From JADJOM01 sp046327715 (GTDB taxonomy: Bacteria > Gemmatimonadota > Gemmatimonadetes > Gemmatimonadales > GWC2-71-9): DNA of 64,000 nt. The notes under the pieces were generated by a model that was not told the origin of the DNA, ran no database searches, and saw only the letters and a list, made by a program, of their open reading frames with translations. Both the position numbers and the translations under genes were made by a program. Position 1 is the first letter of the stretch; every line of letters starts with the position of its first letter. This document shows positions 33,723 through 42,643 of this stretch, piece by piece. The stretch is taken from positions 1-64,000 of the forward strand of contig JAXLXY010000005.1 in assembly GCA_046327715.1 (NCBI GenBank), written 5' to 3'.

Positions 33723-36143
33723 ATGATTCGCACGCGCCCCGCCGGCCTGGCCATCGTGGTGGCCCTGGCCCTGGCCTGTACCGATGATCCCACCGCGCCA
33801 CCCGACACGCCACCCGCCATCCCCGTGGATACCCTCCGGGCGAACCTCGTGAGCCTGCCGGCCTGCACCAAGCGCTGGGCCGCCGGGGTCAGCGGCGACT
33901 GGTCGGTGGGGGCCAACTGGAGCCCGGCCGGCGTTCCCGGGGCGGCGGCTGTGGTCTGCATCGATGCGGCCGGGACCTACACCGTGACCACGGCCACGGC
34001 CCGGCCGATGAACGCTCTCGTGGTCGGCGGGCCCAACACCACCGCGACTCTCGCCTACACGGGCACGACCTCCGGGGCCGCCTGGAACATCACCACCGGC
34101 GTCCACGTGAAGGTGGGAAGCATCCTGCGGTGGGACAACCCGGTCACCCTGACCACCGGCTTCATCCAGGTGGACGGAACGCTCCGGCCCAACGCCCCGA
34201 CCGGGACGACCGTGGTCGTGGTCGATTCCCTGCGCAACAACGGCACCTTCGACGTCAACCGCTCGGCGCTGCTCCTCTACGTGGCGGCCTTCCACAACAA
34301 CGGGACCCTCCAGGCCACCGGAACGGCGGCCACGCTCACGATCAATGGTTCGTCCTTCGGGGTGATCGCCATGGAGGGTGGCACCATGGCGGGGCAGGGG
34401 AGCATCGTGGCCACCACGACCCTCCCCTCGCTCTTCCCGCCGCCGACTTCCTATGCCCCAGCCTTGTTCACTTGGACCGGGGGTTCGATTCCGGCACGAC
34501 TGGCGGGTGGCGGCGCCCGATTCCGGGTACTCGGGATCCCGATCAGCTTCGAGGCCACCACCCTCCAGGGTCAGCTGGAACTCGAGACGGTCGCCCTGAG
34601 CCTCTCCGGCTTCGTCTGGGCCACGCCGGTGATCACCACCGACGACCACCTCCCGGCAGGGGTCCAACTCGACATCACCGGGAACGGCCAGGCGATCCTG
34701 CCGCCGGGCAATCGTGGCGTGATCACCGTGTCGCCGGTGGACAGCCTGACACTGTGGTTCGACGACGTCCTGCTCAACCCGGCCCCCGGGCCGTTCACCA
34801 ACCTCGGGAGTTTCATCATCAATCCCGGCACCGACCCGGTGCGGATGGAAACCGACAGCATCGAGAACAGCGGCACGCTGACCCTGAGCGGGCCCGCCAC
34901 CATTCCGCCGCTGCACGCCATCCACAATCTCGGGACGATCGCCTCGACCAACACCATCCCGCTCGACCTCGGGACGGCCAACTTCGTGGCGGAGCCCGGC
35001 AGCACCCAGACCGGACTGCTCTACCTCGAGGGAGGCGTGCTCTCCGGCACCGGGTCGGTGGGGAGCGTGACCTCCGTCGGGGGCACGATCGCTCCCGGGC
35101 CGCCGGCGACGGCGCCGGCCCTGCCCGGCCTCGGGACGCTTACGCTCGCGTCCCTGTTCCTCGACCCGGCGAGCACCATCACCATCGACCTGGCGGGTAC
35201 GGCGCCCAGCAAGCACGACCTCCTCGCGGTGACCGGGCTCGTGGTCTACAACGGCACCCTTCGCGTGGCGATGGGGTCCAGCTACTTCGGTGGCCACTGC
35301 GGCGAGGTCATCCCGGTCATCACCGATGGCGCCAACGGCCTCTTCCGCGGCGCCTTTGCCTCGGTCACTGGACTCACGCCGACCGCCACCCGCGGATGGC
35401 GGGTGTACAACCCGACGGCCAGCCTCCAGCTGGTGGGGCACGACCCCTCGGTGCCGGTGAGCGTCTCGCCCGCGGCGGTGACGGTCACGGAAGGGGGCGC
35501 GGGCAGCAGCTACAACCTATGTCTCCGGACGGCCCCGACCGCCACCGTGACCGTCACCCCGAGCGACGTCACCGGCCAGGTGACGGCCGTTCCGGTCGCC
35601 TTCACCACCACGGCATGGGCCCTGCCCGGGGTCGCGTCCGTCAGCGCGGTGAATGACGCCCTGGTGGAGCCGCCGCCCCAGCTGGCGACCATCACGCACG
35701 TCGTCGCGAGCACCGACCCTGCCTACGCCGGGACGGTGCCCGCCCCGGTGACCGCCACGATCGTGGACAACGATGGCGTCACCAACCTGGAGCTGCACGT
35801 GTTCAGCACTCCGCCGGTCGTCGCCGTCGGCAACGCGTTCACCCTGACGCTCCAGAACGAGAACCTGGGGCCGAACACCTCGGTGGGCGCCACCTTCACG
35901 ATCCCGGCGAGCGCCGGCTTCACCTACGCGAGCAGCACCGGGACGCTCGGCTGCAGCTACGACGCCGTCACCGGGACCACCTGCCAGCTGCCCAGCCTGG
36001 CGAGCGGGGGGAAGACCGACTTCACGGTGACGCTCACGGCGCTCGTGGCCGGCGCCTACTCGACCTCGTACACCATCAGTACCATCCAGGGCGACAGCAA
36101 CCTGCTCAACAACACCCGGACCCAGACCATCACCGTGCAATGA
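33723..36143 (+). CDS. Large lipoprotein, paralogue of the one at 17124
   Basis: 806 residues. The lipobox is in LALACTDD. The mature start repeats the CTKRW...SGDWSVGANWSPAGVP block of the 17124 protein. The body has the same beta-helix-like repeats (LRNNGTFDVN, FHNNGTLQATG, IENSGTLTLSG), a Calx-beta-like VTEGGAGSSYNLCL and VDNDGVTNLEL, a DUF11-like domain (NENLGPNTSVG) and the same terminal QTITVQ. A cell-surface or outer-membrane role is likely; no catalytic motif. GGAG lies 7 nt before ATG 33723. Like its paralogue it follows a Ser/Thr kinase gene on the same strand. Confidence 0.82.
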   Translation: MIRTRPAGLAIVVALALACTDDPTAPPDTPPAIPVDTLRANLVSLPACTKRWAAGVSGDWSVGANWSPAGVPGAAAVVCIDAAGTYTVTTATARPMNALVVGGPNTTATLAYTGTTSGAAWNITTGVHVKVGSILRWDNPVTLTTGFIQVDGTLRPNAPTGTTVVVVDSLRNNGTFDVNRSALLLYVAAFHNNGTLQATGTAATLTINGSSFGVIAMEGGTMAGQGSIVATTTLPSLFPPPTSYAPALFTWTGGSIPARLAGGGARFRVLGIPISFEATTLQGQLELETVALSLSGFVWATPVITTDDHLPAGVQLDITGNGQAILPPGNRGVITVSPVDSLTLWFDDVLLNPAPGPFTNLGSFIINPGTDPVRMETDSIENSGTLTLSGPATIPPLHAIHNLGTIASTNTIPLDLGTANFVAEPGSTQTGLLYLEGGVLSGTGSVGSVTSVGGTIAPGPPATAPALPGLGTLTLASLFLDPASTITIDLAGTAPSKHDLLAVTGLVVYNGTLRVAMGSSYFGGHCGEVIPVITDGANGLFRGAFASVTGLTPTATRGWRVYNPTASLQLVGHDPSVPVSVSPAAVTVTEGGAGSSYNLCLRTAPTATVTVTPSDVTGQVTAVPVAFTTTAWALPGVASVSAVNDALVEPPPQLATITHVVASTDPAYAGTVPAPVTATIVDNDGVTNLELHVFSTPPVVAVGNAFTLTLQNENLGPNTSVGATFTIPASAGFTYASSTGTLGCSYDAVTGTTCQLPSLASGGKTDFTVTLTALVAGAYSTSYTISTIQGDSNLLNNTRTQTITVQ

Positions 36144-36196
36144 GGAGTCCAGGCGCGCGTGGGTGAGGCCGCCGTGCCTGATGCCACGACGTACTG

Positions 36197-36229
36197 CGCC
36201 CCCAGGTCCGCCGGCGGATCCTGGGGGCG
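36197..36229. terminator. Hairpin between convergent genes
   Basis: CGCCCCCAGG (36197-36206) pairs with CCTGGGGGCG (36220-36229), and a nested TCCGCCGGCGGA palindrome extends the stem after a one-base bulge. It lies between the lipoprotein stop and the convergent DUF445 gene, so may serve both directions. Confidence 0.55.
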
Positions 36230-36259
36230 TCTCGTCCATCTGCCCGACCACTCCACCAC

Positions 36260-37579
36260 CTACCCGCCGATCAGCCTCGACACCACGTAGATCACCAGCC
36301 CGGCGAGCCCGCCCACCAGGGTGCCGTTGAGCCGGATGAACTGCAGGTCGCGGCCCACCGCCAGCTCAAGGCGCTCCGCGGCCACCTCCGGGTCCCACTG
36401 CCGCACCGTGTCGGCGATCAGGGTACCGACCTCGTGCCGGTGCCGCTCCAGCACCGAGGCCGCGAAGCTGGTCAGCACCTCGTCGAGCTCGGCCAGGCGC
36501 TCGGGGTTGCCCGCCAGCGACTGGCCCACCGAGCCGATGCCGCGGGCCAGCGGCGCGAGGGCCTGGTCATCGGCATCGGCGGTAAAGCGCTCGGCGGCCC
36601 CGCGCGCCTGGTCCCACAGCGTGGCGGCGAACTCCCCCACCGCGGGGTGCGCCAGCAGGTCGGCCTTGAGTGCCTCCGCCCGCGCCTGCACCTCCTGCGA
36701 GGACTTGAGCCGCTCGATGAACTGGCGGAAGGCGATGTCGAACTTGAGCCGCAGGGGGTGATAGGGATCGGCCTTCACCTCGTCGATGAGGCGCTGGCTG
36801 GCGCCCTCGATCTTCTTCTGGAAGGCGTGGTCCACGGCGGTCGGGACCCACCAGGGGCTTTCCTCCTTGATGCGGCGGCCGAGCTCGTCGCGGTTCTTCT
36901 CAATGGCCTCGCCCGCGATGCGGAGCGCCTCGTCGAGCAGCACCTGGTGCCGCTGGTCGGTGGCCACCACCGACAGCAGGTTGCCCAGCAGCGGCGCGAG
37001 CTGCAGCGCCTGCAGCCGGCCGATGGCGCTCTCGTGGATGAGGGCGCGGGCCTGGGTGTCCTCGACCGTCTTCATGGCCTGCACCACGCCCGCGGCGAGG
37101 TGCCGGGCCAGGCGGCGGCTGTTCTCCGGCTCGCTCAGCCAGCGCGCGGAGCGTTCCGCCACCTTCATGGTGGCGAGCCGGGTGACCAGGACGTCCTTCG
37201 AGAGGAAGTGGTTCTGCACGAAGTTGCCGAGCACCCGCCCGATCCGTTCCTTCTGGGTCTGGATGATGGCGGTATGCGGGATCGGCAGGCCGAGCGGCCG
37301 GCGGAAGAGCGCGGTGACGGCGAACCAGTCGGCGAGGCCGCCGACCAGGGCCGCCTCGGCCGTGGCCCGGACGAAGCCGAGCCAGGGCCAGCGCGGCTCC
37401 AGCCACAGCGCCAGCAGGAAGACCGCCAGCGCCGCGACCAGCAGGCCGTTGGCCACCCGCTTCATCTTGAGCAGCTCGGCGCGACGGGTGGCGTCGTCCT
37501 TTCGCGGGGGCGGGGCGGGGGGGAGCTCGGGCACCGGGGGCAAGGGGGCGGGCATCGCCTGCAAAGAAATCATCTCCAT
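36260..37579 (-). CDS. DUF445 family membrane-anchored protein (YjiN-like)
   Basis: About 439 residues from ATG 37579. A Pro-rich start (PPVPELPPAPPPRK) is followed by two N-terminal membrane helices (NGLLVAALAVFLLALWL and a second around TAEAALVGGLADWFAVTALF). The DUF445 signature GGLADWFAVTALFRRPLGLP and IPHTAIIQTQKERIGRVLG is clear. A long helical coiled-coil-like region follows, and a C-terminal hydrophobic helix (GTLVGGLAGLVIYVVSRLI) closes the protein. The family's function is not established. The start could instead be ATG 37555. It is divergent from the phosphoesterase gene. Confidence 0.85.
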   Translation of the reverse strand: MEMISLQAMPAPLPPVPELPPAPPPRKDDATRRAELLKMKRVANGLLVAALAVFLLALWLEPRWPWLGFVRATAEAALVGGLADWFAVTALFRRPLGLPIPHTAIIQTQKERIGRVLGNFVQNHFLSKDVLVTRLATMKVAERSARWLSEPENSRRLARHLAAGVVQAMKTVEDTQARALIHESAIGRLQALQLAPLLGNLLSVVATDQRHQVLLDEALRIAGEAIEKNRDELGRRIKEESPWWVPTAVDHAFQKKIEGASQRLIDEVKADPYHPLRLKFDIAFRQFIERLKSSQEVQARAEALKADLLAHPAVGEFAATLWDQARGAAERFTADADDQALAPLARGIGSVGQSLAGNPERLAELDEVLTSFAASVLERHRHEVGTLIADTVRQWDPEVAAERLELAVGRDLQFIRLNGTLVGGLAGLVIYVVSRLIGG

Positions 37580-37702
37580 CGCGGTGTGGGTATCCCCGTG
37601 GTCCCGCAGGCCCCCCCCGGGGGGTGGACAGGTCCCCCGCCGGGGCGGACCTTGGGTCGAGGCCGAGACCCGTTCGTGACCACCTTCACCCAGGTTCCGC
37701 CC

Positions 37703-39184
37703 ATGCGCCACTCCACTCGACGGGACTTCCTGCGCGAGGTTTCGGCCGCCTCGCTCCTCTCCCTCGGCCTGTCACCCGCGCTGGCCCGGGGGCCATGGGC
37801 TGGGCCACGCATCCGCGTCCGGGGCCGGGTCACCGCCGCCGGACGGCCCCTGGCGGGTGTCGGGGTGAGTGATGGCCGGGACGTCGTGCGCACCGACCGG
37901 GACGGCACCTACACGCTGCTGAGCGACGCGCGGCAGCGCTGGCTGCACCTCTCGCTGCCCGCGGGGTTCGAGATCCCCCGGCAGGCCAGCGGCACCGCAC
38001 AGCTCTTCCGGGCGCTGGCGCCCGACGCGCGTGGCGAGGCCCGCGCCGACTGGGCACTCACCCCGCTGGCCGCGGGCGATGGGGCCCACGCCTTCTTCCT
38101 GGCCGCCGACCCGCAGACCCAGAATCGCTACGAGACCGACCTGCTCCACGCCGAGACCGTGCCCGCGCTGCGCCGCGCGCTGGCCGGCCTCGGCGGCGTC
38201 CCCGCCTTCGGGATCGGCTGCGGCGACATCATGTACGACGACCTCACGCTGTACCCGGAGTACGAGCGCGCGGTCCGCGCGGTGGACCTGCCGTTCTTCC
38301 AGGTGGTGGGCAACCACGACATGGACTACGCCGCCCGTACCGACGAGGCCTCGACCGCCACATTCGAGCAGCACTTCGGGCCGGCGTGGTACTCGTTCAA
38401 CCGGGGCGAGGTGCACTACGTGGTGCTGGACGACGTGCTCTGGCACGGCGATGGCTACATCGGCTACCTGCCCGCCGCGCAGCTCGAGTGGCTCGCGGCC
38501 GACCTGGCGCTGGTGGAGCCGGGGCGCACCGTGGTGGTGGCGCTGCACATCCCGCTGGCCAGCTCGCTCCCGGCGCGCTCCGGCGATGCCGAAGGGCGGC
38601 ACACCTCGATGGTCAACAACCGCGAGGCACTCTACCGCCTGCTGGAGCCCTACCGCGCACATGTCCTCTCCGGACACACCCACGAGCACGAGCACCTGTT
38701 CGAGGGCGGGGTGCACGAGCATGTCCACGGCACCGCGTGCGGCGCCTGGTGGAGCGGCCCGATCTGCTACGACGGCACGCCGGGTGGCTTCGGGGTGTAC
38801 GAGGTGCGCGGAAGCGAGCTGCGATGGCGGTACCAGCCGGCGTCCGACGCCGCGGGCGAGACCATGCGCCTGTACCGGCGCGGCGCCGATTCATCCGCGC
38901 CGGACGAGGTGGTGGCCAACGTCTGGGACTGGGACCCGGAGTGGACGGTGGTGTGGTACGAGGATGGGCAGCCCCGCGGCCGCATGGCGCGCCGGACGGG
39001 ACTCGACCCGCTGTCGGTGGAACTGCACCGGGGGCCGGACCTCCCGGCGCGGCGGAAGTGGGTGGAGCCGGTTCCGACGGCCCACCTCTTCTACGCCACC
39101 CCGGGCCCCGGCGCGGCGGAGTACCGGGTCGAGGCCACCGACCGCTGGGGCCGGGTCCGCACGGAGCGCCTGGCCCTCCGGTAG
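37703..39184 (+). CDS. Tat-exported calcineurin-like phosphoesterase
   Basis: 493 residues. The twin-arginine signal STRRDFLREVSAAS (about residues 4-17) implies export of the folded protein. A small N-terminal beta domain (VRGRVTAAGRPLAGVGVSDG) is of MetallophosN type. The phosphoesterase core has ADPQTQ, GCGDIMYDD, VVGNHDMD, ALHIPL and SGHTHEHEH, which supply the two-metal ligands. A C-terminal beta domain (MetallophosC type) follows, from about residue 340. Substrate unknown; such proteins hydrolyse phosphomonoesters or phosphodiesters. The stop lies 6 bp from the convergent peptidase gene. Confidence 0.9.
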   Translation: MRHSTRRDFLREVSAASLLSLGLSPALARGPWAGPRIRVRGRVTAAGRPLAGVGVSDGRDVVRTDRDGTYTLLSDARQRWLHLSLPAGFEIPRQASGTAQLFRALAPDARGEARADWALTPLAAGDGAHAFFLAADPQTQNRYETDLLHAETVPALRRALAGLGGVPAFGIGCGDIMYDDLTLYPEYERAVRAVDLPFFQVVGNHDMDYAARTDEASTATFEQHFGPAWYSFNRGEVHYVVLDDVLWHGDGYIGYLPAAQLEWLAADLALVEPGRTVVVALHIPLASSLPARSGDAEGRHTSMVNNREALYRLLEPYRAHVLSGHTHEHEHLFEGGVHEHVHGTACGAWWSGPICYDGTPGGFGVYEVRGSELRWRYQPASDAAGETMRLYRRGADSSAPDEVVANVWDWDPEWTVVWYEDGQPRGRMARRTGLDPLSVELHRGPDLPARRKWVEPVPTAHLFYATPGPGAAEYRVEATDRWGRVRTERLALR

Positions 39185-39190
39185 CGCCCG

Positions 39191-40840
39191 CTACTCGGCC
39201 GGTGCCGGCCGCGTCAACACGTAGTAGTCGGGGTGCACGGCCAGGCTGTCCGTGGCGCCACGGGTGAATCGCACCGACTGCCACGCCTCGGAGGGGTACA
39301 GGGTGGTGTAGGCCTCGCCCTCGACCTTCACCGGCAGCGGCAGGTCGAAGCCCGGGACCACGTCCACCCAGCGGTACTGGAGCTGCCGCCCCGCGATACG
39401 GTACTCGAGGGTGGGGATCTTCGTGGTGGTCAGGTACTGGGCGAAGATCCGGCTGAGGTCACGCCCCGCCTGCCAGCTGATGTAGTCCTGCACTTCGCGG
39501 CCGGTGACCACCTGGTGCCGGTAGACCTCGTTGAGGCCCCGCAGCGTCCGCCGCCAGACCTCGTCGTCGCCGACCACCTGCCGGATGGTGTGCAGCATGT
39601 TCCCACCCTTCGGGTACATGTCGCCCGAACCCTCGCGATTGAGCCCGTACTCGCCCACGATCGGGGCGTCGTTGCGGATGCTGCGGCGGTTGCCGCGATT
39701 GTACTCCGCCCCGGCCTCCTTCCCCTGGCTGCACTCCACGAACAGCCCCTCGGCGTAATTCGCGAAGCTCTCGTGCACCCACATGTCGGCGATGTCGGCG
39801 GTGGTGAGGTTGTTGCCCCACCACTCGTGTGCGCTCTCGTGGATGATGATGAAGTCCCACGACAGCCCGCGCCCCGTGCCGCTCAGGTCGCGGCCCAGGT
39901 ACCCGTTGAGGTAGCGGTTGCCGTAGGCCACCGCGCTCTGGTGCTCCATGCCGAGGTGCGGGGTCTCCACCAGCTGGTAGCCGTCGGCGTACCATGGATA
40001 CGGCCCGAACCAGTGCTCGAAGCAGGCCAGCATGGGCTTCACCTGCGCGAACTGCCGCCGTGCCGCCTCCAGGTGGTAGTCGAGCGGCCAGTAGTTGAGT
40101 GTCAGCCGCCCCGCCTCGCCCTCGTAACTGTCCTCCAGGTGCGCGTAGCTCGCGGCGTTCACCGCGATATCGTAGTTGTTGATCGGCGAGGAGACGAACC
40201 ACTCCCAGGTGGTGGTGCCATCGCCGTTGGCAGTCGAGGAGCGCAGCCGCCCGTTGGAGATGTTCCGGATGCGGTCGGGGACGGTGATGGCCACCCGCTG
40301 GCTGTCCGGTTCGTCGGCCTGGATGTCCTTGGTGGGCCACCAGACGCTCGCGCCGGTGCCCTGGCAGGCGGTGGCGATGACGGTCCGGCCCAGGCTGTCG
40401 GCCGTGAAGACGAAACCGCCGTCCCAGGGGGCGCGCTTTGCCACCTGGGGCTTGCCGCCGTAGTAGACGGCGATGGTCGCCGTCCCCCCCGCCGGCTGGT
40501 CCGCCGGGAGCGTCACGAAGAACGCGTTGCCGTCCCGGCGGCTCGGGAGCACCCGGCCGTCCTGCACGAAGCTGTCGACCACCAGCGGCTGCTGCAGGTC
40601 GATCTGCAGCGTCCGGCCCGGGGCGAGTACCCGGTAGGTGATCCGGTTCACGCCGCGAATGGAGCTGTCGGCGGGCTGGATCCGGACGCTGAGGTCGTAG
40701 AACGCCACATCCCACCAGGCCCGTTCCGGCGTGACCGAGCCGCGAAGGCTGTCGGCGTGCAGCGTCGCGGCGTCCTGCTGGGCCGCGAGGGCGGTGGCAG
40801 GGGTGAGCAGCAGACCGGCGAGCAGGTGGTGCACACGCAT
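39191..40840 (-). CDS. M1-family metallopeptidase, exported
   Basis: 549 residues. A signal peptide (about 1-20, LLAGLLLTPATALA) is followed by an N-terminal beta-saddle domain and the gluzincin domain. It contains GMEHQSAVAYGN, corresponding to the substrate-binding GAMEN region, and the zinc site HESAHEWWG (about residue 332) with the third ligand in HESFANYAE, spaced as in M1 aminopeptidases. It lacks the long C-terminal helical domain of full-length PepN, in line with shorter M1 enzymes. It should release N-terminal residues from peptides in the periplasm or outside. Confidence 0.92.
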   Translation of the reverse strand: MRVHHLLAGLLLTPATALAAQQDAATLHADSLRGSVTPERAWWDVAFYDLSVRIQPADSSIRGVNRITYRVLAPGRTLQIDLQQPLVVDSFVQDGRVLPSRRDGNAFFVTLPADQPAGGTATIAVYYGGKPQVAKRAPWDGGFVFTADSLGRTVIATACQGTGASVWWPTKDIQADEPDSQRVAITVPDRIRNISNGRLRSSTANGDGTTTWEWFVSSPINNYDIAVNAASYAHLEDSYEGEAGRLTLNYWPLDYHLEAARRQFAQVKPMLACFEHWFGPYPWYADGYQLVETPHLGMEHQSAVAYGNRYLNGYLGRDLSGTGRGLSWDFIIIHESAHEWWGNNLTTADIADMWVHESFANYAEGLFVECSQGKEAGAEYNRGNRRSIRNDAPIVGEYGLNREGSGDMYPKGGNMLHTIRQVVGDDEVWRRTLRGLNEVYRHQVVTGREVQDYISWQAGRDLSRIFAQYLTTTKIPTLEYRIAGRQLQYRWVDVVPGFDLPLPVKVEGEAYTTLYPSEAWQSVRFTRGATDSLAVHPDYYVLTRPAPAE

Positions 40841-40969
40841 GCGGCGAGGCTCCGGTGGGGCGTTGGGTGCTGGCGGGGTACGGGGAATGCCGCCCGGAAG
40901 GTGAACCGTCCCGGGGGCGGAGGCAACTCTACGTGACGGGGTGCGCCGGGGTGTCGCCGGCGGGCCGGA

Positions 40970-41404
40970 TCAGCGCTGGTGCACCAGGGCCGCGACGCCG
41001 AGGAGGGCGCGGGAGAAGGTCGGGACGGTGCGGAGGGCGGTCTCGAGTACGGGGTTCGAGGGGCGAGGGCGCGCGGGGCGGGCCGCTTCGGCCGGCGGGC
41101 GCTCGGGCGCGGCATCGAGGTCCGGCGCGGTGAACTCGCCCGAGGGGCGCACTTCCACTGAACCGTCAGGATGGATCAGGACCAGGTCGGGGCTTCGCTC
41201 GGCCACCGCCACCCGCGGGGCCCAGTTCGCCGGCCGCACGTGAAAGGCTGGATGCGCGGTCACCGGCAGCCACTGCTGGGTAGCGGCGTGGTAGATGCGC
41301 CACTGTTCCCGCACCTCGCCCCGGAGCACCGCCAGCGCAAACTCCTCCCGCGAGGGGTAGCTCTGGTGGGCACCGGAGGGACTCTGCAGGAGAACAGCCG
41401 GCAT
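40970..41404 (-). CDS. GYF-like domain protein with proline-rich linker
   Basis: 144 residues, no signal peptide. The N-terminal 50 residues (SGAHQSYPSREEFALAVLRG, WRIYHAATQQWLPVTAHPAF) align gap-free with the 64-residue protein at 21420-21614. A VLIHPDGSVEVRPSGEF stretch and a Pro/Ala-rich linker follow, and the C-terminus is a short weakly hydrophobic helix (LLGVAALVHQR). A peptide-binding adaptor role is a guess. The 129-bp gap to the peptidase gene is unremarkable. An inverted repeat lies 83 bp upstream of the start. Confidence 0.66.
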   Translation of the reverse strand: MPAVLLQSPSGAHQSYPSREEFALAVLRGEVREQWRIYHAATQQWLPVTAHPAFHVRPANWAPRVAVAERSPDLVLIHPDGSVEVRPSGEFTAPDLDAAPERPPAEAARPARPRPSNPVLETALRTVPTFSRALLGVAALVHQR

Positions 41405-41486
41405 TCGTGACGCGCCTCACAAGGGGTTCAGGTCTGCTCTCCGGGATTTGCAACCTGTGGGCCAAGCCCGGAAAACGCTCAATGGC

Positions 41487-41502
41487 AATGACTTAGGTCA
41501 TT
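41487..41502. promoter_or_regulatory. Inverted repeat AATGAC-TTAG-GTCATT
   Basis: Perfect 6-bp arms around TTAG in an A+T-richer patch, 83 bp upstream of the GYF-like gene at 41404. It looks like an operator half-site pair. Nothing else can be supported in 41405-41605. Confidence 0.35.
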
Positions 41503-41605
41503 CCATCGAGCCCGAGCCCGCCACGAGAAGGACCAAGTGTTGTAGCGGTGCGGCGGCAGGCGTGCGGCACGGGTGGCGCGCAAGCCCCCGGGGTCGCAAC
41601 ACGAA

Positions 41606-41636
41606 CGCGCCGCGACGAGAAACTCGTCGCGGCGCG
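41606..41636 (-). terminator. Strong hairpin downstream of the gene ending at 41659
   Basis: A 14-bp perfect stem (41606-41619 with 41623-41636) and an AAA loop (TTT on the minus strand), 22 bp past the stop codon. The sequence after it on the minus strand (GTTCGTGTTGC) is only mildly T-rich. Confidence 0.6.
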
Positions 41637-41658
41637 CTGGGCCTGCGGGACCGGGATG

Positions 41659-42405
41659 CTAGCCGGTGACGTTCAGGCTGAGCCCGGTCTGGGTGAAGCT
41701 CCCGGAGTTCCCGCCGTAGCTCCAGCTGACCTGGAGGTACGAGAGCGAGAGGCTGTACCCAGCCGCGGGGGCGCTGCCGGTCGCCGTGCCGGCCGGGGTG
41801 CCGCTGGCCGGAGTCGTCCCGCCCGTGGAACCGGCGGGCGTGCCCCCGGTGGCCGGCGCGCCGATCTGTGGCACGGTGGCGGTGCTTCCCCCGGTGGACC
41901 CGGCTCCGATCTGGGGAACGGCGACCGCCGCCGGCGTGGCACCAGCCGCGGGAACCGCCGCGCCGCCCTGTGGCGTCACGGTGAAGCCGAGCTGGGCGAG
42001 CACCTGATAGATCACCTGGGGAATACCCACCGGCTGGGTGCTCACTTCGCCCGGGTTGGGCACCGGCTGGGTGCTCATCTCCGGGGGTGGGGGGCTTCCC
42101 CCATCCCGAATGGCGCCGCGGAGGGCGTCGAAGGCCCCCTGCGCGCCAGCGAGATCGCCGCTTTCCAGCGCCGTTCCGACGGCGGCGAACTTCGCGGCGA
42201 GGTCGGTGGCGGCCGGACTGGTCGCCTGGAAGCGGCGGCCGGGGCCAGCCTCCTTGAGCGCCTGGTAGGCGGTGCTCGCCGCATCCAGATTGCCGGCCTC
42301 GAGGGCACCCGCCAGGGCCCGCAGGGCCTGACGCCGCTCGTGGCCGTCGCCCCGCACCCCGTGGGTGAACCGGGCATTGTTGAACGTGATCCCTGCAATG
42401 GACAT
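41659..42405 (-). CDS. Unrecognised protein with helical pairs and low-complexity linker
   Basis: 248 residues, no signal peptide. The first 100 residues hold two similar helical units (LAGALEAGNLDAASTAYQAL and VGTALESGDLAGAQGAFDAL). A Pro/Gly/Thr/Ala-rich linker of about 100 residues contains repeated GEVSTQPV-, VPQIGA- and STGGT-type pieces. The last 35 residues are predicted strands (LSYLQVSWSYGGN, FTQTGLSLNVTG). I do not recognise the family. The layout, helices then disordered linker then beta tail, suggests a scaffold or surface-exposed protein. GGGAGC lies about 6 nt before ATG 42405, and a promoter-like pair lies about 75 bp upstream. Confidence 0.6.
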   Translation of the reverse strand: MSIAGITFNNARFTHGVRGDGHERRQALRALAGALEAGNLDAASTAYQALKEAGPGRRFQATSPAATDLAAKFAAVGTALESGDLAGAQGAFDALRGAIRDGGSPPPPEMSTQPVPNPGEVSTQPVGIPQVIYQVLAQLGFTVTPQGGAAVPAAGATPAAVAVPQIGAGSTGGSTATVPQIGAPATGGTPAGSTGGTTPASGTPAGTATGSAPAAGYSLSLSYLQVSWSYGGNSGSFTQTGLSLNVTG

Positions 42406-42480
42406 GGCCTGCTCCCTGTAAATGCGGTGTCGGACCCTCCATGGTCCGTTGTGGTACCATCGGCAGGGGGGACGCCTGAC

Positions 42481-42508
42481 TTTATAGCCCCTTCATGGAG
42501 TCTTGCAG
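42481..42508 (-). promoter_or_regulatory. Candidate promoter of the gene at 42405
   Basis: On the minus strand: -35 CTGCAA (42503-42508), 16-bp spacer, -10 TATAAA (42481-42486). The leader would be about 70 nt. Confidence 0.4.
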
Positions 42509-42643
42509 GCTGCATGTCCCACCCCCAACGCACTTTGCAAGGCGAGTGATTTGACGATCGGGTGACGGCGGAGGGGCAGATTGGGGCTGGGTCAGGCAGG
42601 GGCCGGGCTGGGGCCCGGGACCTTCAACGAGAGGCGTGGCGGG

